Shown: piece by piece, positions 36,223-47,634 of the stretch
Position numbering within the stretch: the stretch's first letter is position 1
Layout of the letters: every line of letters starts with the position of its first letter
NCBI GenBank assembly: GCA_024138025.1
Contig: JAMXBD010001399.1
Span: 310,001 to 374,000 of the forward strand
Length of the DNA: 64,000 nucleotides
Direction: 5' to 3'
Source of the DNA: Combretum micranthum
Lineage: Eukaryota; Streptophyta; Magnoliopsida; Myrtales; Combretaceae
Program-made: the position numbers and the translations under genes
The notes under the pieces: generated by a model
Told to the model about the DNA's origin: nothing
The model's input: the letters and a program-made list of their open reading frames with translations, nothing else
Database searches by the model: none

Positions 36223-37934
36223 GCCAGACCCTAAATAAGACCAAGGCATATTTCACCACATATAACACTTAGGTGTTATACTTAAAAGTTATCCTAAGAG
36301 ATTTGTCCATCACAATCATTTACTAGCTAATTTTAGATTTTGTAAACATTTAATTAAGTTTGAAACATTTGATGTCATAGCGAAAAAGTAAATCTTACAA
36401 AGTTTAACAAAAAGTTACTCTTGTGAGTAACTGACATACATATATAAATAGTATCTAGTACAAACAATAACAAGTATAAGTTTCTTTAAAGTATCTCAAA
36501 GATATTCTATGATGCGAAAATAATCAAAACAGTAAGGTATCTCAATGAGTATATGAAAAACCATAGTATCTAAGACTCAAATATCTCAAGCAATATCTTA
36601 GACATAGTAAATATAAAAAGGAATCAGATTGAAGATCATAGGAACCCAACGCTCATTCAAACGCCCATAAAAGTAAAACCAATCGACAACAACCTTATCG
36701 ATCAAATAACTGACCATCAAAACATCCACAAACTATATGTAAAATTCCTCAAGTAAATCCTCGAAATTCGACATAAAGCCACCGTGATCACATGGATCCT
36801 CTTATATGTTATATGAAACTAGTAAAGATAATGAGTGAGTCAAAGATTAACACCATGACAACACAAACACATTCAAGATGACCACACACACTTAATTTAA
36901 ATACAATGCAATAACCTATAATTCATAATCTTTAAGTTAAGGTAAGTCAAGCAACAATGGAGCACTCGTACTCCAACAACACACTGAGAGAATCTAGAGT
37001 TCCTAAGTAGCAACAATTGCTTAAGAAGTTGGTATAAGCAACCCAAAAATTTATATCTCCTGTAAGGATCACTACATTAATAGCATTGTCTAGGATTCAC
37101 AGTTGTTATGCATCTCTATATATATTAGTCTATAATATAATGTGGCTCAGCCGGTCTCATAAATATGAGCCAAACTATATCACTTCTTACCAAACATATT
37201 GTTTCCCCTATTGACTACTTGCTGGCCACCAAGAATGGTCCAAACGCCTAACTACCATGCCAGTATTGTGATAAAGTCGTCGCTCTGAACCATATTAAAC
37301 AACATAAACAAAAGATAATCATTTATTAGGTCATCTTTAAGTCTTGATTCATTTTAGGATGTCTATTCTAATCAAGCAATACACAAGTCGCTGCAAACCT
37401 GGTATCAAATTTTAGTCTGGAAAAGGCTAAGAGGATAGGCCAAAAGGTAAGACAAATGGTAAGTTAAAAGCAACAATATCTATTAAAAAAAATCTCATAT
37501 AAGTATTAACTATATAATTCTACTATCTAATTGATATTGACTATCCAATTATACTTAATTTTCATTAAGGTAAGGTCATATATATATTTATATATAACCT
37601 TAATTGATATCTTGAATTGAATCCATTTTAGGGCATAGGGCTTAAGTGATTTGATTTAAGCCCAGTATATGAGATTATATCCTCATTTAGATGTATTAGG
37701 CCTTTAGGGATTTAATATTAGGCCAAACAAGAATATTTCTTAGGATAATGGACTTTAAGGAATTTATAATCAAACCTATTGAAGAATATGAATCATATTC
37801 AGGTGGACATGGACTTAAGTATTGAATCAGGTCCAATTTTGTCCAATTTTTAGTAAAATTGGATATTAGACTTAAGAATTGGATATAAACCTTAAAGAAC
37901 CAGTTTTTAGTTATTAGGCCTTCTTAATTCTTAT
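36223..37934 (-). mobile_element. LTR family B, copy 3 (reverse)
   Basis: The reverse complement of about 36,950-37,420 matches the family-B LTR cores at 14,860 and 25,500. On the minus strand the sequence runs toward a plausible LTR end, GGTCTGGCA, at 36,223. The start near 37,930 is not fixed. No coding sequence is attached on either side, so this is a solo LTR or a fragment. Confidence 0.5.
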
Positions 37935-38115
37935 TTAAGAGTAAATTACACTAAAAAGTCATAACGTTTGGGGTTAAGTTCATTTTAGACCACAACATTT
38001 CAAGTGGTTAAAAAAAGATCACAACATTTAAGAAGTAAGTTCATTTGAGATCACAATGTTTTAAATGGTTAAAAAGATGTCACAACGTTTAAAAAAGCAG
38101 GTCAATTGAGGCCAC
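37935..38115. repeat. Internally repeated CACAACGTTT-type repeat
   Basis: The motif 'cacaa[ct][ag]tttnaa' recurs about four times, at 25-60-bp spacing, alternating with GGTTAAAAA and AAGTTCATTT. It resembles short dispersed plant repeats of unknown mobility. Terminal inverted repeats were not found. Confidence 0.5.
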
Positions 38116-38129
38116 CATTAACACGTGTC

Positions 38130-39918
38130 TCATGATGTGCTGTATTAGTATTGAATTTTAAAGCATCTTTCTAGCAAGCGTACTAGGCCTTCTATTGTAA
38201 TATAGCATGAATAAAGTGTCGATCCCACGGAGATTTACTAACTACTAGACAATTATCAACTAATACTAATATCTAGGTAATTGATCTTTTAAGATGATTA
38301 GATTAAACTAACTTATCTAATTAATTATCTATATGAATGCAATGAGCTTTTTCAAGAGAGGGATATGGTGGAAAAATGTGGGAAAGAGCAGAATCCACTT
38401 TAAACCATTGCCAATCAACTTGAACTTATGTTATAATGATAATTAGATTCATGAATATTCATAAGAAATTATCAAGATTTAAAAACAGAGTTTAAAAACC
38501 TTTTAAACCACAAAACAATTCAATAACTTCCGCTAAATAAATTATTAGTGGAATCAAAATTACAATTATAAATCTTCCGATTCTATAATTGACTAATACT
38601 TTATATTAACATCTCCTAATTCCTTAGTGAGAAATCAACATAAAACATTGCATTAATATTCATGGACAATTTCTAAATTAGGTTAAACTACGCTGCTTCC
38701 GCAATTGCAATTTAATCTAAATTTATGAATTCATATGAACCCTAATTTCCCTTCCGAGTTATTAGAATTCTTATACACCAAAAGTATGATGAATAATCAG
38801 AATTCAATATGAATATTTCATGATTCTAACTATCGTATAACATGGATTCAAAGATCATTTTAGCATGTTTAAAGTTTCATCAACTTCCCACAAAAAGAAT
38901 TTAGCTACTCATGGATGATGATTCAAAAATCAGATAAGAAATTGCAAATGATTTCATTATGATCAAACTATTCAGATATATGAATTGCATAAAAGAAATA
39001 AGATTAGATATCACCAATTCAAAATATCAAAGCTTCACTTGTAACTTCTTGTATAACTTCAAATATCTCTTCAAAAATCTCTATGGAATGCTTGTTCTAA
39101 TCTATTCTAGAGCTACTAAGATTGTGGAATGGATGATTGGATGATTCTGAAAGTGAGGAGAAGATCCCCTATTTATAGGAAAAATTTCGTGCAAAACATT
39201 AAATGAACTTTGCTGTTTCACATTGTACGCCGGCCGTTATGGATCCTACGCCGGCAGCTTACAGGCGGCGTATCTTCGAATTATCCTTTGCGCAGGCAAT
39301 GCGCTGGCAGCCTTCAATATCAGTTACACATGTAGGCCGCTTCTACACGGCAGCTTAGATGTAGATTTAGCCGGCGTATATGGTCAGAAATGAAGCGTTA
39401 GGCTGATTTATAACGAACGCCGTCCCAAAGCTGGCGGCTTTCATGCCGGCGTAGACACTCCAACAGATTTGTCTCTTCAATTTCCTTCAAGCGTTTGACA
39501 TCTTCATGTCGCTTCAGATCTGTGTTGTACGCTACCTCAAAGCCGGCGGCTTAAGTGTCGGCTTATAATGTAACTGCTTCAAAGTTGGTGATGTTTCATT
39601 TCTGAGCTGCCGACCTTCATGTACGCTGGCTGCTTCATCTTCTACGCCGGCAGCTTTGAGGCGGCTTTGAGTGTTGTTTGAATTTATGCTGGGCAAAGCT
39701 GGCAGTGCTGCATCGGCCTTGGATGTAAGCCGTCTGAACGCCGGCGGCTTTGAATGGTGAATTGCCGGCCTTGACTTCAATTTTTCCTATTTTCGATTCA
39801 AATTCTTTTGTTTTGATTTCTTTATCCAAATTAGTCCTGAAACATAAAATTTAATCAAAACAAATATCCATTCTAGCCCTTTTAATCATCAAGATTTGTA
39901 TAAAATATGATCTTATCA
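38130..39918 (-). mobile_element. 3' LTR of a gypsy-like element (reverse) with GC-rich island
   Basis: Read on the minus strand, the LTR begins TGATAAGATCATATTT at 39,918, directly after a polypurine tract AGTGTGGGGGAA (39,921-39,932). Before that stands GAGGACAAGCAAAAG, a setting I know from the 3' end of several plant gypsy elements. The other end, near 38,130, contains a CTCCGTGGGATCGACACTT-like motif that often stands near the end of such LTRs; the exact boundary is uncertain. The lineage (Athila/Tat type) is an inference. An unusual GC-rich stretch with many CGCCGGC motifs occupies 39,225-39,780. Short frames within it (39,532-39,829) are compositional artefacts. Confidence 0.6.
39225..39780. 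repeat. GC-rich island of repeated (A)CGCCGGC/GGCGGCTT motifs
   Basis: The motif GCCGGC, or a one-base variant, followed by GGCTT or AGCTT, occurs more than ten times over 550 bp at irregular spacing. The surroundings are strongly AT-rich. Many copies end in a CpG-decayed form (GCTGGC, GTCGGC), consistent with methylation-driven decay. Confidence 0.75.
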
Positions 39919-41409
39919 ATTCCCCCACACTTGAACTTTTGCTTGTCCTCAAGCAAAATGAAGAATAAAATGAAATCTCTTTATAGATAGTACAATTTTC
40001 CAATTTAATCTCAATTTCTTTAACTTGTTTTTCTTGTATCTACAGCTCTAACCATACCAATTCCTTGCAATTAGAGTACTATAATCAAAATTTAGGAGTT
40101 AATCCAAACAAAACAAGTTTTAATCTCAACTTTTAACAAAGGAACATTCTATTCAAAAGCAAATACTCAATCCACTAAGGAAAAATACTCATTTAAACTT
40201 CATTAGATTTCTAGCTTATATATATTCCAAGTAACACAAAATGAAAGCATGTGGTATCTACTTTTTCCTTAGAATTTCTCCTTTTTTATTATAAGTCTCC
40301 TTCCTTTGCATATTTTGTATTCATTTTTCTTTTTCTTTCTCAAGCATTTATTTTCTTTTTGGGAGGTTTTTGCCTCCATCTTTTTGTTTTTCAAAGCTCA
40401 TGAATTGAACTTTTGCCATTCTTCCCTTCTCGTTACAGTGAGTTCATTGAGTTGGCACATCTCAGGCGCATCACCTAAGTGACCAAGTTTCAAAATACCC
40501 CTAAGAACTCTTCCTCACTTTAACATTCAAGTTCAGATACTCATAACTCAAAATTTCAAGTCAGAGGAATAGTGGCTATGCTTGTTTCTTTCTTTTTGAA
40601 TGCAATACAATATCAAAGACTTATTTTTATGAAGGATCACTAAGTTTAAAAGTTTCTTCTACCTCTTTCACCAAGTGTTAAAATTCAAAGAATATATACA
40701 AACTAAAATTTCCAAGAAGTAGACCTATTTATTTTTCAACAAAAGGACTCGACCAGCTTTTAAATTTCCAATTCCAAAGTTAAAAATAAAGTAAACTTGT
40801 TCCTTAAGGATTTTACAACTTAATTTTAACTTAGTAAACCAATCACAACAGCAGGTGAGTAAGATACTTTCACAAGTAAATTTCATTGATTTTCATTCTT
40901 TGCTTTGTACTATCTCAAATTTCAAGAGATTTTTGAAAAAAAATTTGGCAGAATTTCCTCATGATTTTGCTTTCAAACCAAAAATACAAGGTGGAGATTT
41001 TTCAATATAAATAACAGCAACAGTCAACAGATCATATTTATCACTTCAACACTTCATGCAATTCTATCCCTTCCCCCACACTTCAACCAAACAGTGTCCT
41101 CACTGTTTTGCAACAAATAAAAACATAGGAAAGGCATGAGAAATGAATTGGAAACTTCCCTGAATTCAGTCGATTCATAGTCATCAAAATTTGCATCGCA
41201 AGAGATTTGCTTTGCTCATTTCCTGTAATCACTACAAAAGAAAAACAAAAACAAAAACAAAAACAAAGACAAAAACAAAATAAAAGCAGAAATAAAAACA
41301 GAAAAATAATAAATGAGTTCACCTACAGGAACTTGGGTACTCAATAAATATACAGGCCAATATATAAAAATAAAAACAATAAAGCTCAAATTGAGAGCTA
41401 GCAGGGTCT
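39919..41409 (-). mobile_element. Internal 3' region of the gypsy-like element
   Basis: This lies between the polypurine tract at 39,921 and the reading-frame remnant ending at 41,410. It is mostly non-coding, with a (CAAAAA)n-like run at 41,236-41,283. No protease, reverse transcriptase or integrase motif is visible. Confidence 0.45.
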
Positions 41410-41763
41410 CTAGCTCTCTGGCCTCGGGCTCTGTCTGCTGTTGCCCTCAGGAGTGTGTCTCGCAGTGTCTCGTGGGCTGGCTATCTGTGTATGCTCTGAA
41501 CTGAGCCTATCTGAGTGATGTGACTCAGATGAAGTCTGGTAGGTCATGTCAGTCCCCGTCTCTGGGCAAATGCAGCAAATAGCCGTCTTTAATGCCTCAA
41601 AGATAGTCTTCCTGAATTTCTTGTTCTTCTTCCTTTCCTTTTCTTGACTATCTCTGAGCTCCTGACTCTGGCGCTTCAGCTCTTCAACATCCAGCCTAAG
41701 CTGGTCCATGCCATATGCTGATGAAGTGCCTGCAGGAGGAGGAGGAGCGGATGTGGATGGCAT
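41410..41763 (-). pseudogene. Retrotransposon-associated reading-frame remnant (coiled coil)
   Basis: This is a 117-codon frame on the minus strand. It starts with a proline-rich stretch (MPSTSAPPPPAG), followed by a charged heptad-like stretch rich in E, K, Q and R (about residues 20-50, including LDVEELKRQSQELRDSQ) likely to form a coiled coil, then a hydrophobic patch with ICCICPETG and a Ser/His/Arg-rich tail. It sits on the 3' side of a gypsy-like element, where several plant families carry an extra open frame of this flavour. I cannot name the product. It is cut off on its 5' side by the adjacent copia LTR at 41,774, so it is probably a fragment. Confidence 0.4.
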
Positions 41764-41773
41764 CTCAAATGGG

Positions 41774-42119
41774 GCAATCTAAAACGCTTCTAGATTGGTT
41801 TCGAAGGGGCTCCTAGAGATACGAATTTCTCACACTCTCTCTAGGGTTTCAAAAATTTCTTTGACAACACATGTCATTTTCCCTAGGAGAGCGTCTTATG
41901 TTCTATTTATACTAAAGTCTATTATTCATGCGAATAATAACTTTAGTCCCCTAATCTTATTAGGGATAATAATAAATTATAAAATAATTTACGAAATAAA
42001 TTATTAAATAATTCATAAACATAAGAATTATTAATCCGATTGGGAATAATCATTTTATTGTTCTTAACAAATTATAAATGAAAATATCAAATATTTGGCC
42101 TTGGACAAAAACACTAACA
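41774..42119 (-). mobile_element. Ty1/copia 3' LTR (truncated)
   Basis: On the minus strand the LTR starts TGTTAGTGTTTTTGTCC at 42,119, right after a polypurine tract AGTGGGAGATT. It matches 43,859-44,197 closely; by eye I judge well over 90 percent identical, with a few single-base and short indel differences. It has a TATAAATA box (41,904-41,911). The right part present in the 5' LTR (43,640-43,858) is missing here, so the copy is cut at 41,774, next to the older gypsy fragment. Confidence 0.8.
41904..41911 (-). promoter_or_regulatory. TATA box of copia 3' LTR
   Basis: TATAAATA on the minus strand; the same box is kept in the 5' LTR at 43,985-43,992. Confidence 0.5.
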
Positions 42120-43184
42120 ATCTCCCACTTGCACTAGGCCAAATAATTATTTCAATCTTAACAAATTAAGATTAATAAATAACTTTATCATTCCCATCAG
42201 ACTTATTTATATCAAGTCCCTGATCCTTTTAGTTCATTCTTTGTGTGTGACCCTGTAGGTTCACTTAATGTTGGCAGTATATCAAAAACCCTTTTGACCT
42301 ACAAGACATAAGCGGCCTCTAGCAAGACATTATGTCTACCCAAATTAAGTGAAGATCGTGATCTGATTTTACCTTATAGACAGTTAATTAATTAGTCCCT
42401 TTGTCACGAGATATCTTATGATTAAACATAAGGTGTGGATCAATACACACTTATATTGTTTAATCACCTATTTCTTGAATCCAGAGTTTGACTGACTTAA
42501 ACAAATAACATTGATAACTCTTTATCAATTCATTTGAGCATGGCCATGCATATCTCAGTCTTACTTAACAAGGGGCTCAAAAGATATCTCTCTCAATTTA
42601 ATGAGAGGGACAAATTCCCTCACGAACACTTACATTCCTCCACATAACTTATTCTATATCCAATATCAGTCTTATAATCATCTGATTAAAGATGATAAAG
42701 AACTGAATTAAAATATGGAGTTTGTTATGTAGGAATCTATGGTGTCATCAGGTCAAAGGACTTAAATAATTACTGTAATGAGAAATACTTATCACATTGA
42801 TCCATATAGTATTCTCATAATTGGTCATTCCAATACAATGTACTCTTACATGTATCTATGTGTTGAAATGATATCTTATATCCATGATCAGTAAAACATG
42901 ACCATCATCCAGCCTACATACTAATCTTAATTCATTATTATTCCATATAATGAACGATTAGGGATAATTTAGAATAAAGTTATTTATTCTTTATGGTTTT
43001 ACTATTAAAGTCACATATTTAATGACATAAGGAATAACAAAATTACTCATGGAATTAATCAAGGTAAAAAGGCCAATAATAAACCTTGAAAAATAGAATG
43101 GCTTATAAAGATAATAAATATCCAAATGACATAAAATCCATATGTCTATGGCACATCACTAGCAATCTCTCACTTGCATTAGCT
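42120..43184 (-). mobile_element. Copia 3' untranslated region with a second PPT-like junction
   Basis: This is non-coding sequence between the RNase H remnant and the polypurine tract of the 3' LTR. On the minus strand at about 43,175-43,150 it carries GCAAGTGAGAGATTGCTAGTG, very like the real tract and LTR start at 42,135-42,110 (GCAAGTGGGAGATTGTTAGTG). About 1.04 kb separates the two. The 5' LTR of the element does not contain this 1 kb. Confidence 0.6.
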
Positions 43185-43640
43185 CTACTCAATCATAAGT
43201 CTAATGCCCAGTGCTCTAGTATGACTATCATGTTTAGACTGGGGAAGAGGCTTAGTCAATGGATCTGCAACATTGTCATTTGTGGGTACTCTGCATATCT
43301 TAACATCTCCTCTTTCAATGATTTCTCGAATGAGATGGTAACGCCTAAGTATGTGTTTGGATCGCTGTGTGATCTTGGTTCCTAGCCTATACAATGTCCC
43401 CATTATTGTCACAATAAAGGTCCAGTGGATTTGCAAATGCTAGGAATAACTCCCAATGCACTAATGAACTTCTTGATCCAAACTACTTCCTTAGCTGCAT
43501 CCAATGCTACTATGTACTCAACCTCCGTAGTAGAATCTGCAACTGTGTCCTGTTTGGAACTCTTCCAGCTTACAGCACCTCCATTCAAACAAAACACATA
43601 ACCAGATTGCGATCGAAAATCATCTGAATCAGTTTTGCAG
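43185..43640 (-). pseudogene. Copia polyprotein remnant: RNase H domain end
   Basis: Only the C-terminal RNase H part of a Ty1/copia polyprotein is left. On the minus strand the first frame (from about 43,640 to 43,409) contains [19 protein letters not shown] and STTEVEYI, typical of Tork-type copia RNase H. The second frame (43,436-43,185) contains QRSKHILRRYHLIREI and ends with VADPLTKPLP, the usual end of the domain. The two frames are offset, so a frame change lies around 43,410-43,440. Gag, protease, integrase and reverse transcriptase are absent: the remnant abuts the 5' LTR side at about 43,640. It is not functional. Confidence 0.85.
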
Positions 43641-44197
43641 TGGAATTTTTCTTTAAAATTAAAACCCTAATTCCAGTATGCATGTGTTTTTGATTAGATA
43701 CAAAAACGAAAATAAAAGTTCAAGTTTTAATACCTTATTTGATTTCAAAAAGCTATTTGATGATACGGATTTGTAGACGTTGCCATGTTGCGAATGCCCT
43801 CTATGGTATCCACACGAGGATGACCTTGATTTGGATTCTCCTCTTGCCTGCTAGCGCAATCTAGAACACTTCTAGATTTGGTTTCGAAGGGCTCCTAAAG
43901 ATACGAATTTCTCACACACTCTCTAGGGTTTCGAAAATTTCTTTTGACAACACATGTCATTTTCCCTAAGAGCGTCTTATGTTCTATTTATACTAAAGTC
44001 TATTATTCATGCGAATAATAACTTTAGTCCCCTAATCTTATAGGGATAATAATAAATTATAAAATAATTCACGAAATAAATTATTAAATAATTCATAAAC
44101 ATAAGAATTATTAATCCGATTAGGAATAATCATTTTATTGTTCTTAACAAATTATAAAATGAAAAAAAAAATTTGGCCTTGGGCAAAAACACGAACA
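43641..44197 (-). mobile_element. Ty1/copia 5' LTR and leader
   Basis: On the minus strand it starts TGTTCGTGTTTTTGCCC at 44,197. Positions 43,859-44,197 match the 3' LTR at 41,774-42,119, including the TATAAATA box at 43,985-43,992. The stretch 43,641-43,858 has no counterpart in the truncated 3' LTR; it is either the rest of the LTR or a short leader. It joins RNase H coding sequence directly, showing a large internal deletion. Confidence 0.75.
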
Positions 44198-47100
44198 ATT
44201 ATGTCATGCTAGTATGTATATTTAGACTAATTGATATTACATTTCCTTATCAAAAGGATAATAAAGTGATAAATAACAATGTTAGAAGGTAGAAATTGAT
44301 TATAATATTAGATAATTAATTTCTAGAGTCCATTATAGTAAAAAAAATTTAGAGCAAATCACTAGGGTTGAAATTACACGATAGGATCAATAACTGATCA
44401 AAATCTTCTAATCTAAAGCCCAAATTAAAATCCTGATTTCATAAACATGAAAGTTATAATATTTTAACCCTATATAGACTAAAACCCGAGTTTACTCTAT
44501 TAGATTTGGAAACTCTAATCGCGTAGGTGATAAACATAAATCTACCAGATTCCGTAAATTTTAGAATTTAGTTTTCAACCTGAAAACAATGTAAGAAAAA
44601 TATGGAACATTAACTATAGAGATATCTATAGTGTAATACTGAAAAATTCTCGAAACACTAAAAGTTAAGCGTGCTCATGACCTAGGATGAGTGACCTACG
44701 GGAAATGAATAGTAATTTTTCAAAACGAGTGATACTCGATAACTATAATTCAAAGACAATAACTAGTGGTTTAGAATTGAATTATTAGATCCTTAAAGTA
44801 TATCAGTTAGCAAATGATGATTTAAAAAAAATCGCTAGGATTGAGATGTAACCGTTAAAACTAGATATTAGGTATAATTTACATAAATAAGACTCAAACT
44901 AAGATTTTAATATCGAAAATACTAAAACAAAAATATTCTTAACTTATATAAACGCTCGTTATGTTTTATGAAGTAAAACTTAACTAAAGAAACAATTAGA
45001 ATTAAGTAAAGTAAACCTATAGCGTAGTTCTGGCATTTAAAAAGAATAGAGATGTTCTATGACAAGTTTAAATAATTTAAATCACACACAACATATACTC
45101 ATGAGTAGAAATAGAATTAAGGAGGAAAATAAAAACTTAGAAAACCTTAGAACCTTATAATAAAAATTTCATCCCTATAAGAAAACTTAAGAAAAATTTT
45201 ACTTTAATTTGAATAATGAAACATATTGGATTATCCGATCAATAAGAAGATTGGATATATAATTAAACTTCAATATGTGACCTTATATACAAATATAAGA
45301 TTCATATCATTCGCAGAAATAGAATATTAATAGATAAACTTGATATGATTTAAGTATTATATAGATAAAATATTTAGCTTTAAATCTATTAGATATACTC
45401 AATAAAAAACCTATATAGACATATGAAGATTTCAACACATATAAAAGAATAAGATTCCTAAAATAAAATTTAAGTAATTCAATTACAAAATTAGAAAATC
45501 AAGATAATATAAATTGTAATTGAAAAATTAAACTTAACCAAGAATTCTGTAACTCTAAGTATAAAATTCAATGCTTATAAGACTATAAGGATATAAAGTA
45601 TAGATTAATGAAAATCATAAAAATTAATTGATATAATCAAATTAACTAGAGTTACATACTTAAAATAAGATCAAGACAATCAAAATGAAAATAAGTATAA
45701 ATATGTATACTTTAAACTAAAAAGTTGAGTAATGGACTTAAATTAAGTATAATCACTAATACTTTATGAAAAACATTTACAAGAAATTGAACTTGAAATA
45801 ATAATTAAGAATACAAAACAAGAAACCTAGGCATCATTATGATACCTTTCGAGCTCCTAAAGTAACATAGGAAAAATATACAAAATGATTAGTTTAACCC
45901 GAAAATTAAAAACTACATTCGATAAGTTTTCCAATGACTACTCAATGCTAAAATCTAAGTTAAAACGAGTATAATTGCCCAATTTAAGATTTCGTGATTT
46001 AACTCGACATTTGAAAACATTTAAAATACTTCTCTTAAGAAAACTAAGAATTATACGAACTTTATAGTTTAACTTACAAAGCGTAGCTTTTACAAGCTTC
46101 AAAATGACTAATTATGTGTTAAGGTTAGATTAAGAAGTGCTAAAACTCAAGTTTAAGTTACAAAGACACATAGGTTTCTTTATATGAATAAAAGTATAGT
46201 AATGGAGTATCTGTTATCTTGATTCTCAGGGGATACAGATCTGTCTTCAAGTGTTCTTGTAGATTTCTGTGACCATTAAGCAAGGATAAATAGGTGAGTA
46301 TATTCTGATGACCTTCATATCTGCTTGTGCTTGTAGGTTTAGAATATGATATTTTGTTAATATAAATTAAATGATTTAAGTATGGGGTTGAGAAATTTAT
46401 ACTTGTGGTTGCTTGGTTTGTTATCTGTGTTGAAATACTATACATTATTCTGAACGTTAAGTATTGAGTGTTGTTTAATCATTTTGATCTTTGCGAGTGT
46501 CTGATAATTGTCTGATCGCCAAATAATGGACTTACTGAATATTGGTGTGATAATGATAATATTGATCATGCATTGCACAATTGCATGTAGAAGGCCATCA
46601 CCACTACACTTTGACTCGGATGGGCCACACTGTCCCATGAGGACGGTGAACATAGAGGACTGAAGTGGTATATGCCTAGTGTGTATCATGGGCCTTGTTC
46701 TAGGGGAATGGGAACTAAGTCGTCATGGGGAGACGACCCACCTCCTAGATCGTGCCGGGTCATTGTTAAGGATATCTTGCTTCAATGGGATGTTTTTATA
46801 TTTATATTATTTTCTATATATGAAAAACTTCTTGAATAAATTTGATTCCCGAAGTATTAGCGGTCCGGTGCTGATGTGTGGATGTACCCCAACCCTGGAT
46901 TCGAAGGGCGTAAATCCGAATATATATATGGTTACCGATTAGCCATATATATTTGTTCATTTTCTTTTCTGCATTGCATATGCTTGTTTAATAACTTGTT
47001 TACTTTTGCTTGAACAGTATGGAGCGAAGGTATACTTCACTCAGCTAGTTGTACTGACTCTCCAACAGTTTGCTTTTGCAGGTAAGTTGAATACATGGAT

Positions 47101-47490
47101 GAATAGGATCTGAGTGCAGAGTGTGATAAAGATCAAGTTGTACAAGACTGATAGAAGATTGAGAATTTGATAGGTTAAACCTAGTTGAGAGAATAAACAT
47201 GAAAATATAGTCTTTTTAACTTAAACCTAGTTTATATTTTGTGTTAAACCTAAGTTTACCTTATCTTGTCGCTTGGTAAGATATCTGATTCTCTGCGGTC
47301 TTTGTGATCTGTGGAAGTTTCGATATCCAATAAATAATTTTCATAATAAATCTTTATATGTATAATACAATGAGAGGATAATTAATTAAAGTCTTGTAAA
47401 CTCTGACTTGCAAGGCGATCCTCATATTGTGGGTGCACACGTGATCTGATGATTTAGGGCAATCCTACTAGGCCCCCTATAGGCGCGACA
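44198..47490 (+). mobile_element. Gypsy LTR, family A copy 3 (left-truncated)
   Basis: The right 1.3 kb aligns with the ends of the LTRs at 1,515-6,746 and 8,287-12,453: TGATCGCC at 46,513, a GGGCGTAAAT motif near 46,907, TAATAACTTG at 46,989, CCAACAGTTT near 47,063, and an end of GGCCCCCTATAGGCGCGACA at 47,490. The left part is AT-rich and lacks the TGTAA start, so it is truncated, most likely where it meets the copia LTR at 44,197. Open frames at 46,158-46,942 are not conserved between LTR copies. Confidence 0.6.
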
Positions 47491-47634
47491 CATTTAGAAT
47501 AATTAATTATTCATGGATTTCTATTATAAAGTAACTATGCAAACAATACAAAAGAAATGCCTCTGTTTATATATATTAATATATTATATCAAATGGCAAT
47601 ATCCAGTAATTGGCCTAGGGCATAATCACTAACA
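47491..47634 (-). mobile_element. Copia LTR fragment
   Basis: On the minus strand it starts TGTTAGTGATTATGCCCTAG at 47,634, the classic first bases of a Tork-type copia LTR, and runs about 145 bp before meeting the end of the gypsy LTR. No polypurine tract or coding sequence is attached. It is distinct from the copia element at 41,774-44,197. Confidence 0.65.

Noticed and set aside
39532..39829. Two minus-strand frames rich in Ala, Pro and Lys
   Set aside because: Produced by the repeated CGCCGGC motif inside an LTR; composition alone explains them.
41236..41283. Regular ACAAAA spacing resembling a repeat-spacer array
   Set aside because: A simple (CAAAAA)n low-complexity run with no spacers; not a CRISPR array, and the DNA is eukaryotic.
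46158..46942. Three open frames of 83-95 codons
   Set aside because: They fall within the conserved part of a gypsy LTR and are not open in the other two LTR copies.
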